Shown: positions 13,424-25,660, counted from the stretch's first letter. The stretch: 64,000 bases of DNA from Hirsutella rhossiliensis (GCF_020360975.1 NW_025408668.1:3410001-3474000), one strand, 5' to 3'. Program-made: numbers and translations. Notes: generated by a model not told the origin, from the sequence alone.

Positions 13424-13566
13424 ATTCTACTAGTAGAAAATATCTAAATACATATAAGAGTACTTAGTAATTCTACTAGTAGTAATTTCTACTATAATAT
13501 ACTGCTTTTAATCTACTAGTAGAAAATATCTAAGTATATATAAGAGTAATTCTACTAGTAGAAAAA
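13424..13566. repeat. Cluster of palindrome-bearing direct repeats
   Basis: The palindrome TTCTACTAGTAGAA or a near copy occurs four times, at about 13425, 13470, 13511 and 13551. Two copies are followed by the same AATATCTAARTAYATATAAGAGTA sequence. The spacing is irregular and the intervening DNA is itself repeated, so this is not a CRISPR array. Its role is unknown. Confidence 0.6.
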
Positions 13567-14576
13567 AGGCCTTTAATAACGTAATAAGTAAGGCAACCCC
13601 TTATAGGTTATATAAAAAGCCTTAAGGAATAAAGGCTAAAGATTAAAGAGATAAATAAGATAAAGATAGGGCGAGAGAAAGAACGTAAGTAAGTAGTAGC
13701 GCTAGGAACTAAAATATATAAAAAAGGTAGGTAAAGAAAGTAGCTATTTAGGCACTATCCTATAGTAAGGAAGAGGTAGAAAAAGTAAGAAGGTAAGTAA
13801 AGCGGTAATAACGATTATAGGGTAAGTAAGAGGAAAGGAGTATAAAAGGAGTACTAAGGTATAAATAGGAGAATAAGAGTAAAAGCGTTTACCTTAGCTA
13901 CTAATTAAGTAGTTAGGAAAATAACTATAGTATAGCTACTTATAATATTTTTATAAAGCTTTAGTATAAATTTAAGGCTTTAAAGCTTAAGTATAAGTAT
14001 AGTATCTTAAATACGTTTATAATATAAGTAGGCTAGTAAAGGCCGAACTATATAGCTAGTATACTATTCCTATAATAGATAAGGTAATTTTATAAGAGTA
14101 TAAGGTAGCGTATTAAAAGGTAGTAGGTATATACTATAAGAGCTACGGCGGACTTATAAAGGATATTTTATAAAGCCTAATATTATACTTATACGTAGAG
14201 AGGCTATTTATACTTATAGTTATATTATCGTTTTATAGTAAAGAAGGATATAAAATTAAGACGAGGTAGGAAATATAGGATATAATAGTAGAGGTAAGGT
14301 AAGTAGGCAAAAATAAGGGCGTAACGTAAATATAAAGGTAGGATATATAGAGTATAAAGGGGAAGGTCTACTATATTTATAAAGAGATAGTAGGGGTAAG
14401 GAGGTATAGCTAATACCTAGCTATTATATACTATAGTAAGCAATACTAAAAGGAGGACTAAAAGGTATATAAGAAGGGATATAAGCTAAGGGTAAGCTAG
14501 GGAGCTAGTAAGAGGAAGTAAGTAACGCCGTAGAAGCGGGCTTACGGCTAGCTTTAAACGCTAGAACGGTCTTTAT
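13567..14576. other. Unassigned purine-rich RIP-mutated DNA
   Basis: The plus strand is strongly purine-rich. No family motif was recognised in any frame. Confidence 0.35.
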
Positions 14577-14581
14577 AGAAC

Positions 14582-15277
14582 TATAAAAAGGTATAAGTAA
14601 TAAGTAAAGAATCGGGTAATTAATAACGTAAGCGGAAAGATCGGTTAAAGGGGTATAGGGTAGGATTTCGTCCGGAATTTATAATAAGTATATAAGGGGC
14701 TAAATAATATATTAAAAGAATAGCGTTATAAAGGATACTTATAAACTTCCTTTTTCTATCTACTACTCTTAGGGAAATCCTTTATCTTTTATAGACTATT
14801 ACTCGCCTACTAATAGACTAATTAGTTAGCTTTCTAGTATATTTTATAGTGCTTAAAAAGCTCTATCTATAGTATATCTTCCTAACTTAATAGGTAGTTT
14901 AATTATAATATAATAGTTAACGTAAGACTATAGGTTCTAGTATAAGTAGTAGATTTAACTAGAATATTCTATGCCCTACCTATTCTCGTATTATAGATAT
15001 CTTTAGAACCGCTAAGCTAAAATAGGTAATAGGGAACCCGTTCTACTCGTAATTAACTTATATATTTTATATATATTTAAATTTATTAGGATAGGCTTAT
15101 CTTAACCTACTTTTCCTAAAGGAAGGTATAGATATCTAGTAAAGGTTTTTATATTTAAGGGTTATTCCCTTAGACTATATTATAGAACCTCTTTTTACTA
15201 GCTTATTCTATAGAGCCTCCTTATACTTATTATTTCTTTATAATAGTAAAATAGGAATATAAGGGTATATTCTTATA
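14582..15277 (+). mobile_element. Solo LTR, copy A (696 bp)
   Basis: It matches 22834-24081, once the TRIM there is removed, along its full 696 bp; the differences are mainly transitions. It starts TATAAAAAGG and ends TTCTTATA, the RIP forms of a TG...CA LTR. Perfect 5-bp direct repeats agaac flank it at 14577-14581 and 15278-15282. No internal element sequence adjoins it, so it is a solo LTR left by LTR-LTR recombination. The parental element is not in the window. Confidence 0.85.
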
Positions 15278-15282
15278 AGAAC

Positions 15283-15834
15283 CCGCTAACTTTAATAACT
15301 ATTATCCTTATAGCTTATATAACTAAGGAACGGTATATAATATTATATAGTAGAAACCTATATCCTTTATATAGAGTAAAAACTAATAGACGAGAAGCGG
15401 AGTTAGCTTTTATAATAAAAACGCCTTTTACTAAGGTATAACTATAGGCCCCCTATCGCCGCTAAATATAACTAAGAGGTATAGTAGTAAGCTAGTAAGG
15501 AAAAGAGAAAGGGTAAAGCGTAATATATAGGATATAAATAAGTATATAGAGAACGTTTAAAGGTAAGTACTTTTATAAGAAATAGGTTTAGAAGCTAAAG
15601 CTATCCTTAAAAGGGATAAACGCTATAATATATAGAGTAATAGTAATTCTATAGTAATAATTTACGTTAAGAGTAGTACCTTAAGAGAGAGAATAGTTCG
15701 TTTTAGTAAAAGTAGGAGGTATAAGAGAGCGATAGGTCTATAGTAGGTAGCTTATTTCTATATATAATAGTAAAAAGTATATATAAGCGGGTTAAAGGTA
15801 CTCGCGATAATAAAGTTAAGAGGGGAATCTAGGC
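15283..15834. other. Unassigned RIP-mutated DNA between solo LTR and Helitron relic
   Basis: It may include more of the Helitron helicase on the minus strand, but I could not place helicase motifs beyond the first there. Confidence 0.35.
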
Positions 15835-17070
15835 TAGCCGTTATATACTATCTATATCCCTTATTGCCCCTCCCGCTTAGCCGCCCTAACCGACTATAAA
15901 GCTATAGGCTAAGTATAGTATAATACTATTAATTTATACTACCGCCGTCCCTAACGTCGCCGTAACTAGTAGCCGGCTTAATAGGTCCTTCTAGGCGAGT
16001 AGCTCAATAAGCGCCTTAATAACGCGCGATATACCGGTACCGCCCTCGCCGCTAATAAATAAGTAAAGCTAAGCGCCGCTATCGCCGCCTACTTCGTCGC
16101 CCCGCCGGATTTAGTCGAGCTACTAATATACGATTAAGAGGGCGATAGCCTACTTCTTATTAAGCGTAAGCTACCCCGCTAGCTCCTTACTAGCGGTAAT
16201 AAACGAGCTTAATAAGCCGAGCTATATATATATCCCCGCCGCCGTACTAGCGTTTACGTCGCCGTTAGCCGCCGTTACGTCTATATTATCCTTACCGAAG
16301 CCCCCTACTACGACGTAATAGCCCGTACCTCTTCTTACTATAGTAGCGCCGCCCCCGAGAGCTCCGAGCCCGGTAGGTTTACCCGCCTACCTACCCTCTC
16401 CTCCGCTACTACTATCGCCGCGAGCTCGGCCGCCGACCTAAGCGCCGACTACTAAAACCGGTAGAGCTACTACGTTATCGCTAATAGCTCTATTAACTAC
16501 CCTATAACTTATCCTATACTAGCGGCGTTCTAGACGACGTCGATAAGCCGCGCCGCGTCGCCCGCCCTGCCGGCGCGGTACGCCTCCCCGCCCCCCTTAG
16601 CCCCCCCCCCTGCCTTTATCGCCGGCCTACGGCGCCGTTATACCACCCTCCTCGGCCGTAGCGGCCTACTACTTAGCGTTGCGCTTCGCGTCCTCCGCCG
16701 ACCGCCGGAGGAGCTATATATTATCTACGAGCCGCGCGACCCTCGGCGCTAGTAACCCCCGCGCCCGCGCCTAGATATCGTTAATATCGCTTATCTCCTC
16801 GCTAAGGAAGGACTCCTATAGTACGAATAGGGCTAGGTGCTATACCGCCGCCTTAGGCGCTATTAGCTAATACCTAACGCTTAGCTCTCTATAAAGGGTA
16901 CCTTACCTTAGCCCGCCCTATAGTTAAAGCCGCTACTATTTCGCTTTAGCCTTATAAATAATACGTAGTTATAAAGGTAGAGGCCCTATAGGAGCTCGCC
17001 CTTATACTAGTAGGCCTCGATAAGAGGGATCCTTAGGCCGGCCTTCTCGACGACGACTATCTTATCTAGC
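15835..17070 (-). pseudogene. Helitron (Pif1-like) helicase relic
   Basis: On the minus strand a segment at about 16770-16650 reads PRVARLVDNI then LLRRSAEDAKRNAK, which I recognise as the region just before the helicase domain of fungal Helitron proteins. Upstream, at about 17020-16920, GELL and GLYLYNYVLFIRLKR resemble the preceding conserved block. At about 16070-15880 a Walker A region reads FISGEGGTGISRVIKALIEL, followed by LLVTATLGTA, typical of Pif1 helicases. The Walker Lys is replaced by Ile, a change RIP alone would not produce. CG-rich codons remain, so it was GC-rich before RIP. Rep and terminal Helitron signals were not found. Confidence 0.65.
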
Positions 17071-19068
17071 GCGTCGCCTATCGCCTCCGCGCCGCTCGCT
17101 TATTAAAGGTGCCGCTACTAGCGGAAGACGGCCTAATAGAGCTAGTTTACGTTTATATACGCCTACGCTAAGCCGCTACTAAACTCCGCTAGGTACCTTA
17201 GGAGGTACGCGATTACCTTAACTTATAATAGCGGCCGCTCTATAAAGACTTAGTTCGCTGCCTTAAGTAAGAATATTCTTATTTTATTCTATTTTATAGG
17301 GTCCGCCGCTATCGCTATACCTTAAGCCCCGCCCCCTTAGCCGCCTATAGTTATACTTTAAAAGATAGCGTGCGAAATTACTATTACTTACGAATATACT
17401 TATAGTCGGCCTATATAGATTAAAGAAGAGCTCTATATTATTAGTATTATTAATAACTAAGAGCTACCGCTTATAGTCCTTCTTTTCTAGCTATCTCTTT
17501 ATTAGTAGTAATATATCTATCTTTAGGTTATTATACCCTAGAATCTTATAATCCTATATAATTATATTAAAGGACTAGTAAAAGCGCTCGGCGATACTTA
17601 TATAAACCTAAAATACTAATACCTCTAAATATATCTCTTAAAGCTAATAAATATACGCTAGCGCGATTTAGGTTTTTCTTCTTTAGTTAGTTATAAAGTA
17701 ATTAGTAGTTAAAGCCTTACCTTATTACTTCTTATATATATATCTTTATATAAAAGGAGAATATCTTACTTAAGTAGCTATTAGTAATAAAAGTACTACG
17801 CTATAGCGCTTAAGCGCTTAGATCCGCCTTCTTACCTATAACCCTTACCTTATATTAGAGTCTCTTTTCTACTACTATTATATCCTTTACCCTACCGTCT
17901 CTTACTTTTACCTTCTCCCTTCTCCCCCCCTCTCTCCTCCCTCCCCCTTACTTTTCTTCTACCTTATTACTTATCTCTCTTCTAACCGCCTTAAGCTACT
18001 TTTAGTTGCCCTCCTCCCTTATAAACTTTATTACCTCTATCTTATCCTTAGTCTCTACTATAGTTACGAACTAATACGTGCCTAGCCCTAGTAGTTAGTC
18101 TAACCTAGCCCTAGAGCTTACTCTCTTTTATCGACCTTATATAAGGACCTTTAACTTAAAAGAAGCTCTAGCTATACTATAATAATACCGTAAATATCTA
18201 CTTAAGGTAAACTCTTATCTAGATCTAGAAACTAAAAAGCGCTAAGAAGGGATATAGGAGAATTAAGAAGAGTAGGTCGCGAGACTATATTATAATTAAT
18301 AGCTTCTTATTTTATCTATATATATAAAGCTAAATAGCTATTAATATATATTTTATTATATAGTTTTACTCGATTTATTAGAATCGACTTAGAGAACGCT
18401 TAGTTTAACCTTTATCTTAGGTTAAGGGAGGCTATATTATACTTTTACGTATTTCTAAAGATATATATCTAGGACTTAGTTACTAAACGCCCTTATCTAA
18501 GACCTTATAAATACTAGTATATATAGACTATTTAAAGCGCTAGCTTAGCTAAAGACGTTTAGTATCTTCTTATTAATAAGGCTAAGTAAAAGTTTATAAG
18601 GCCTAAGTAGTAATTTAACCTAAGTCGAGTATCGTTTTAGTCCCTTAAATTCTTATTATAAGTAATAGCGCGAGGCTATAACCTAGCTTATAAGATCGGT
18701 CGAGTAAGTTATACTCTCGCTATTATATTCTTCGCCTATATCTACTTTTTACTAACGCGCTAAGGGGGCGGGGGATTAATAGATACCGACTCTTGCTAAT
18801 AAGCTTAGTTTATCTAAGAAATAAAGCTTTAAAAAGTTAAAGATAATATCTTTTAATATTATTTCTCTCCTTAATACGCTTTAAAGAAGGGTAAAGGATA
18901 TCTCTTACTAGCCTAAGACTAAGCTTATATTTTACTATACGATAGTACTTAGGGGCCTTAAGGGTTAGAGACCTAGTAGTCTATTAAAGATTAAGTATTA
19001 AGATATCTTAATAATATAAATTAAGGACCTAATAGATCTCGCGAAGAGAGAATATAAGTAATAAATTA
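17071..19068. other. Unassigned DNA, possibly the upstream part of the Helitron gene
   Basis: It contains a long pyrimidine tract near 17880-17955. A minus-strand frame from about 18130 to 17410 has only TAA/TAG stops and encodes a basic, Gln-rich sequence, but I recognise nothing in it. The part next to 19068 is AT-rich. Confidence 0.3.
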
Positions 19069-19073
19069 ATTAA

Positions 19074-19330
19074 TATTATAGGCTATACTTATAAAAGGCT
19101 AAGGTTATATTATAGCGACTATACCGAAGTTAGGCTAAAGTAGACCTATATATAGGCAGAGCTTAACCGAAACTTAGGCCGAATAGCACCTAAATATAGG
19201 TTAAGCTAAGGACTAAGGAAAATAGATAACTATCGCGACTAAGATAGAGTTTTCCTCCTTTCTCTTTAGCTTTAGATAAATAATTATTTAGCCTTATACT
19301 ACTATACTAAGTATACGCCGGCCCTTAATA
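19074..19330 (+). repeat. 5' LTR of element 2
   Basis: The 257-bp repeat is matched at 26902-27158 with the same length and mainly transition differences. The target duplication attaa lies directly upstream. Confidence 0.92.
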
Positions 19331-19352
19331 TATCTAAAGCTCTTTTTAGATA
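19331..19352. other. Perfect 8-bp hairpin directly after the 5' LTR
   Basis: TATCTAAA and TTTAGATA form an 8-bp perfect stem around a 6-nt loop, starting at the first base after the LTR where a primer-binding site is expected. RIP could have produced part of the symmetry. No clear TGG-starting tRNA complement is seen. Confidence 0.5.
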
Positions 19353-19689
19353 AGGCTATAAAGGCTAGAGAGAGATTAGACTAAAACGGTATAATATAGA
19401 TACCCCGATAACCTAAAGGAGGGAGAATAAGCTTAAGGATAGTAAGGAGTAGTAATAGGAGGGCTAGACGCTTAGCTAACGATAAAGTAATTAATACTCT
19501 CGCTATAAGTAGGAGAGGTAAAGATAAGGCATTAAGTAATATAGAGCTAACTATAGATATAGGAACTAATTAGCTAGATTAAGAGGATATACTAAAGGAT
19601 AGATAAACTAATATAAATAGGTATATAAAAGGGGGCTAAGGGCGGGGTAAGTAGTTTAATACCGCCCTTAAGGGCGATAGGGGGGGCAG

Positions 19690-20640
19690 CGACGCCTATA
19701 ACTAAAGGGGAGGTAGTAAGGAAGAATAGCTATAGGATGCCTCTCCTAAGCCTAGGAAAATTCGATAGATAACGACGGCACTATACCCTATAAGCACGAT
19801 ATATATAAAAGAAGTATAAGATTAATAAAGAATTCTTCTTAAGCTTAAGGGAAATCTTCTACCTTATCTATAACTACCTAAACGCTAGGCTATAATAAAC
19901 GGTCGCTATATATTATAGAATAAGGGCGGAGAGGGGCTATAATTAAAAGGAATTCCTAAAATACCTTAACTTAATCTACCTTAATATAGATATTTAGTTA
20001 CGCGCGGCGACGGCGATCTAGATAATAAAATAAAGGGAAAGTTAAACGTTTATAGCGTTTCTCTTAAAGTTTAAGTAAAGACTCTTTAAGGCTAGAGGCA
20101 GGTCCTAGCTATATAACGTTTAGATCGTCTTCCTAAAAGGGGCTCTATAAATCTAGCTCCGCGATATATTAGCTATAGTTAACCTCCCTATATTAAGCTT
20201 CGCCGCCTATACTAATTAAGTAGCGTAAATAGCAGCTAAGCTAAAGAGGGTCTAGTAAATAAGATAACCCCCCTTAAACTAAGGGAGACTAGTAGATATA
20301 TACCCCTAGGAAAGGAAGGATAAAGATAGGGATACCTTAATAACCGGTATTAACGCTTTAGATAAATAAAGGGAGGGGTAGAGCTAGCTAGAGAATCGGA
20401 CGTACTTTAACTATAGAGTTAAAAGTTATATCGCGCTTTATTATAAGAAGAGGAGATAAGAACCTTAGAAGGCGGGCGTAATAAAGGAAGAGAGGGACGC
20501 TAAGGATAATAACGACTTAGAAAAAAGGGAACCTTAGCATAAAGTCGGGCGCTAAGGGTAAAAGAGAAATAGTAAGAAGCTTAGAAGTTAATAAAGGACT
20601 ATCTTATACTAAGCCTAGTAACGCTAAGGGTAAGTATTAA
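19690..20640 (+). pseudogene. Element 2 gag relic with CCHC knuckle
   Basis: The frame reads through TAA/TAG stops. A FDG-like N-terminal region near 19760 precedes a helical capsid-like region. A zinc knuckle near 20396-20455 is read with its cysteines and histidine changed to Tyr (NRTYFNYRVKSYIALYY), the expected RIP result at TGY and CAY codons. It is followed by a basic and then acidic linker and the protease. Confidence 0.7.
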
Positions 20641-20644
20641 TAGG

Positions 20645-22828
20645 AAGAAGGGACTTAACGCGCTTATAGATACTAGTTATAATTACTATACTATAGTAAG
20701 CGAGAAGGTAGTAAAGAAGCTATAGATACCTCTTACTAATAAGAGGAGAAGATAACTAAGGCCGTTCTTAAAAGATACTCTAGCCCTATAGATAAAAGGA
20801 ATTATAGTATTTAAGATAGATATTAAAAGCTATATAAAGTAGACCTTTATATATATAGCCCTTAAGCAAAGCTACGATATATTCCTAGGAAGGCTATAAA
20901 TAAAAAAGAACTAAGTAATATATAATATAGTAAGGCTAAGATCTAGATAGGCCTATAAGGATCGGAAGTAGTAAGGAAGGTAGAATAGATCTAAGGGGTA
21001 AAGATTATTAGCGCGGTAGTATTTATAGTAGTATATTAAAGGGAGAGGGTAGTAAAGGTTAATAAGGGAAAGTAAAGGATAATTAATATCTAGGTAATTA
21101 TAATAAAGGATATAAAGATAGTACTCTAGCTAAAGATAGTAGTAGACCTAGCGGACTATATCTTAAAGTAAGTACTAGATATATACCTAGACCTCTTTAT
21201 ATTAAAAAAGGCTTTAAAGATACCCCTATATAGGCTAAGGGTAAACTATAAGATTAACTTTATACTAAATAAAGATAAGGTAAAGCCCTCCTTATTATAG
21301 GGACCCCTTTATAATATATTAAGGGAGGAACTCTTAGTACTAAGGAAGACCCTAAGCGAGCTAATAAAGGTAAACCTAATCCGCTTAAGTAGCTCCTTAG
21401 CTATAGCCCTAGTACTCTTTACCTAAAAGTTAAATAGTCGCTTATAATTTTACTATAACTACTAGGCCTTAAACGTAATTATAAAAAGGGATAGGTATAT
21501 ACTACTCTTAATTATAGAGATACTATAAATACTCGCGAAGGTAAAGTAGTTTATAAAGCTTAATATTATAGCGGCATTTTATAAGATCTAGATAATAAAG
21601 GGCTATAAGTTTAAGATAGCCTTTTAGATAAGGTTTAGATTATTTAAGTAGTAGGTATACTTATTTAGCTTAATAAAGACGCTAGCTACCTTTTAATAAT
21701 ATATTAATAAGGTATAAAGGGAATACCTATATAAGTTCGTTATAGTATATATAGATAACGGCTTAATTTACTTATTAAGGTCTTTTTAAGATTATTAAGA
21801 GAAGGTAGTAAAGGTACTTTAAAAGCTATAAAAGGCAAGCTTAATATTAAATATAAGGAAGTATAACTTTATAATAAAGGAGGTTAAGTACCTAGGCTTT
21901 ATTATATAGGTAGGGGGTAAGGTTTAATACGACCTAGAGAAGATCTAGGTAATATAGATATAGTAGGTACCCTAGAACGTAAGAGGAGTCTAGAGCTTCC
22001 TTAGCTTTATAAACTACTACTAGGCCTTTATACTACTCTACGCGGAGGTATTAGTATACTTAGATAGCCTTTATAAGAAAGGCGCGATCTTTAAGTATAT
22101 AGATAAGTACTAAGTAGCATTTAAGTTTATTTAGAACGCTTTTTATAACGCTTTAGTACTATAACTCTATAACTTAAAAAGAGAAATATACTTAGAGGCA
22201 GACTATTTTAGATACGCGATAGGGGGGGCGCTAACATAGGTAGGGCTAGATAGTATATAATATTTAGTAGGATTCTTCTTAAAGAGACTAAACCTAGTAG
22301 AGTATAACTACTTAATTTATAATAAGGAAATACTTATAATTATATAGTACTTAGACTTCTAAGGAGTAGAACTTTAAAACATACCTACCTTTATAGTACT
22401 AACTAACTATAATAACCTAAGGTACTTTATAATAAAGAAGAAGTTAAACGAGAGATAAAGCTAATAAGCGATAGAGCTTATATCCTATAACTTTATATTA
22501 AAATTCTAGCTAAGGAGGCTAGCGGCGGTACCTAACGCGCTATCCTACTATAAGTAGGATTAGCCGGCGGGCGAAATAAATAAAAGGGAGATAGGGCGGG
22601 TAGTCTAAATAATTCTAGAGACTATATACCTATAAGGCCGCTTAGTCCCCGCCGAGGGCTAATACGCCGACTTACTAAGACGCTTAACCTAAGATAGGGC
22701 GGTAGTAGCGGCGCTATAGGTAGGTAGAGGAGGGGTAGGCGCGATAGTATACGTTAATAGAGTAAGGGGGCGTATTAAACGACCTAAGAAGGAGGCGAAT
22801 AAGGGCGATAACCGACTAAAACTTAACC
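20645..22828 (+). pseudogene. Element 2 pol relic, part 1: protease, RT, RNase H
   Basis: An aspartic protease start (ALIDTS, normally LIDTG) is at about 20655. Reverse transcriptase runs about 21170-21960 but is more damaged than in element 3, and its catalytic box is hard to see. RNase H is at about 22240-22560, with VEYNYLIYNKEIL and LTNYNNLRYF blocks corresponding to the NYxxxDKELLA and TDHxNLxYF motifs. The reading is interrupted at 22829-22833 by insertion of the solo LTR. Confidence 0.75.
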
Positions 22829-23514
22829 TAAACTACTAGAAGGTATAAGTAATAAGGGTAGAATCGGGTAATTAATAATATAAGTAGAAAGATCGGTTAA
22901 CGGAGTATAGGGTAGTATTTCGTCTAGAGTTTATAACGAGTATATAAGGGGCTAAATAATATATTAAAAGAATAGTATTATAAAGGATACTTATAAACTT
23001 ACTTATTTTATCTACTACTCTTAGGGAAATCCTTTGTCTTTTATAGACTATTGCTCGCCTACTAGTAGACTAATTAGTTAGCCTTCTAGTATATTCTATA
23101 GTACTTAAAAAGCTCTATTTAAAGTATATCTTCCTAACTTAGTAGGTAGTCTAATTATAACGTAATAGTTAATATAAGACTATAGGTTCTAGTATAAGTA
23201 GTAGATTTAACTAGAATGTCCTATGCCCTACCTATTCTTATATCGCGGATATCTTCGGAACCGCTAGGCTAAAATAGGCAATAGGGTTTTCGTTCTACTC
23301 GTAATTAACTTATGCATTTTATATATATTTTATTTTATTAGGATAGGCTTATCTTAACCCGCTTTTCCTAAAGGAAGGTATAGATATCTAGTAGAGGTCT
23401 TTATCTTTAAGGGTTATTCCCTTAGACTATATTATAAAGCCTCTTTTTACTAGCTTATTTTATAGAGCCTCCTTATACCTATTATTTCTTTATAATAGTA
23501 AAATAGGAATATAA

Positions 23515-24061
23515 TATAAGAGTCTAGGCGTTGCCTAGATAGTTAATAAGTATGGTTAATTAATAAGCTAGGCAGCTTAGTTAATTCGTTACCTTTTATC
23601 GCGTGCGTGCAACACGCCGTACGTAGCAGAGGGCGGTAGTGGCGCGACCACAGCCTATGCCCTCTTAGGTCTACTCTATGATATGTTAACTAAGCTACCT
23701 ACTAGTCGTATGTTCGAGTCCCCGTGCGTAAGGCTAGATAGGCGCGTATGTATACGGGCGCCGCAGCCTAGAGGCGTGTGCATAGCGCAGGCAGCGGGGG
23801 ATCTTAACCTAGGCTAATAGGTGGTGCGGCACCTAGGGGTAATAGCCTATTAACTAAGGGAGTAACGGAAGAGAGCGCGGGAAGAAACTATATATAAGAG
23901 TCTAGGCGTTGCCTAGACAGTTAATAAGTATGGTCAATTAATAAGCTAGGCAGCTTAGTTAATTTATTACCTTTTATCGCGTGCGTGCAATACGCCGTAC
24001 GTAGTAGAGGGGGGTAGTAGCGCGACTATAGCCTATGCCCTCTTAGGTCTACTCTATAACA
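23515..24061 (+). mobile_element. TRIM-like element (547 bp) with 169-bp LTRs
   Basis: Direct terminal repeats of 169 bp (23515-23683 and 23893-24061) enclose a 209-bp non-coding interior. The ends are TATAAGAG and TATGATA/TATAACA, consistent with TG...CA after RIP. A tataa duplication flanks it at 23510-23514 and 24062-24066. A purine-rich tract lies directly before the right repeat. The repeats differ mainly by C/T and G/A changes. TG and CA are far more frequent here than in the surrounding DNA, so it is a recent arrival or escaped most RIP. The interior carries a B-box-like sequence. Confidence 0.88.
23707..23718 (+). promoter_or_regulatory. tRNA B-box-like sequence inside the TRIM
   Basis: ATGTTCGAGTCC fits the consensus GGTTCGANTCC at ten of eleven positions. 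A weak A-box-like sequence lies only about 20 bp upstream, and the flanks do not fold into a T stem, so this is not a tRNA gene. It could be tRNA-derived or chance. Confidence 0.35.
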
Positions 24062-24086
24062 TATAAAGCTATATTCTTATATAAAC

Positions 24087-25660
24087 TTAGGCCGAAATAT
24101 ACCTTAGGAATAAGCTAACCTTATATTAGTATTTAACGACTAAGAGCTATAGAAGAAATAAATAGAGGCGCTAAGGAAAGATAAGGAATACTAAGCGGTA
24201 TTCTAAGTAGTATATAAAGGGGAGAGATCGCTAGTACTAAAATAGTAACTAAAGGTATAGCTAAGCGAATATATAATTAACGTTAAGAGATAGTTATACT
24301 TTTAAGAGAGGCTATAAGTACTAGGGAAACTAAAGTATAATAAAAAAGAGGGGGCTAAGGAATAAGATATACTTTAGGTATAGATAGCCTAATAAACGTA
24401 TAACTTAATAGCGGTAAGATACTTAGGGAGAGAAGGGACCCTAGCGATACTAGCCTAAGAATTCTTTTAGCCTAGCTAGTTAGCGATAGTAAAGCAGCTC
24501 GTTACTAACTACGGACTATATAAAAAGGGGTATATATAGAGGTAACTTTAAAAGGGACTCTTAAAGCCCTTATTACCGCCGTCTTAACCGTTTATATACC
24601 TATCGATAGACTTTATAGTTAAACTACCGCTAACTAAGATAGAAAGCGTAAAGTACCTTTAAGTAATTATAGACCGGCTAATAAAGGCGGTAACGCTTAA
24701 AGCGATACTAATAATAAGGGCAATAGTATATATAATAAGGTTCCTCTAAGCTTACTTTTACTTTTATAAGATACTAAGGTTAATTATATTAGATAAAGGG
24801 ATAAACTAAATAGGAAGCTTTTAAAGGGAGTTCTATAAATAAATAGGAGTATAAAAGAAGTTAAGTTTAGTATATTACTTATAGATAGATAAGTCGACTA
24901 AGCGCGCGAACTAAGAAGTATAGGCGTACCTTTAAGCGTATATCTACTATAGCTAGGATAACTAAGGAGCGTAGCTACTATATATATAAGCCGTATTAAA
25001 TAACTACGTAGCGTCGATAATAGGTATAAGCTCGTTCTTTGCGATATATAGATATAATATCGAGCCGGTCTAAATAGCGAGAGAGGAGGGGCCGCTAGCG
25101 CTAGAAGTAAGGGGGGTAAAGGAGCTCGCTTAAAGGATAATAGAGGTAACCGACTTCCTATAAACCGCTATTATCGCGGCGTAGGTAAGATAAGAGGAAA
25201 TAGCGAACTAAAGAAAAGCCTTAGTAGAGAGGTTTAAAGTAAGCGATAAAGTATAGGTAGATATAGCTAAATATATAACTAACTAGCTATATAGGAAGCT
25301 TAACTAGCTATACTAAAAGTATACTATAATAAAGGTAGTAAGCCTATATATAGTAAAGCTCGATATACTAAGGAAGGTATATAAGAGGCTCTATATAGAA
25401 TTTCTCCGCTAAGCGGTAGAGAACCTACTACCTAGATAGGTAGTCGATAACTACTAACCGCTACTAGTAATTAAGGAGGACGACGAGCCTAAGTATATTA
25501 TTAAGGAGATCTAGTAAGCGCGGTAAAAGTAAAAGGGGAGGGGTAGATAGCAATAGGTGCTTATAAAATAGTAAGGGTATATAAACCTATCGTAGTACTT
25601 ACTAGACGACTTCTAAGAAACGGAAGCCCTAAAAGGATTTAAGAGATAGTAGGGAAATAT
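24087..25660 (+). pseudogene. Element 2 pol relic, part 2: integrase and chromodomain
   Basis: The integrase core begins near 24600 with SIDFIVKLPL (first catalytic Asp present). It continues with IIDRLIKAV and a LDKGIN block near 24790-24815 (second Asp present). The last block, at about 24896-24930, reads KSTKRAN, for the usual GATERANQEV, so the catalytic Glu is Lys. A chromodomain follows at about 25490-25640 with YIIKEI and VLIK*QGYIN, the expected LVKWxGY core with Trp turned into a stop. Confidence 0.85.

Larger units (their letters stand above)
22834..24081 (+). mobile_element. Solo LTR, copy B, carrying a TRIM insertion
   Basis: After removal of the 547-bp TRIM and one copy of its 5-bp duplication the segment is 696 bp, exactly the length of copy A at 14582-15277. 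Perfect duplications taaac flank it at 22829-22833 and 24082-24086. It interrupts pol of element 2 between RNase H and integrase, so it is younger than element 2. Confidence 0.88.

Noticed and set aside
13424..13566. CRISPR array
   Set aside because: The repeats are palindromic with irregular and themselves repeated spacers, in eukaryotic DNA without cas genes.
23690..23730. tRNA gene
   Set aside because: Only a B-box-like stretch is present; the T stem does not pair and no acceptor or anticodon arms are seen.
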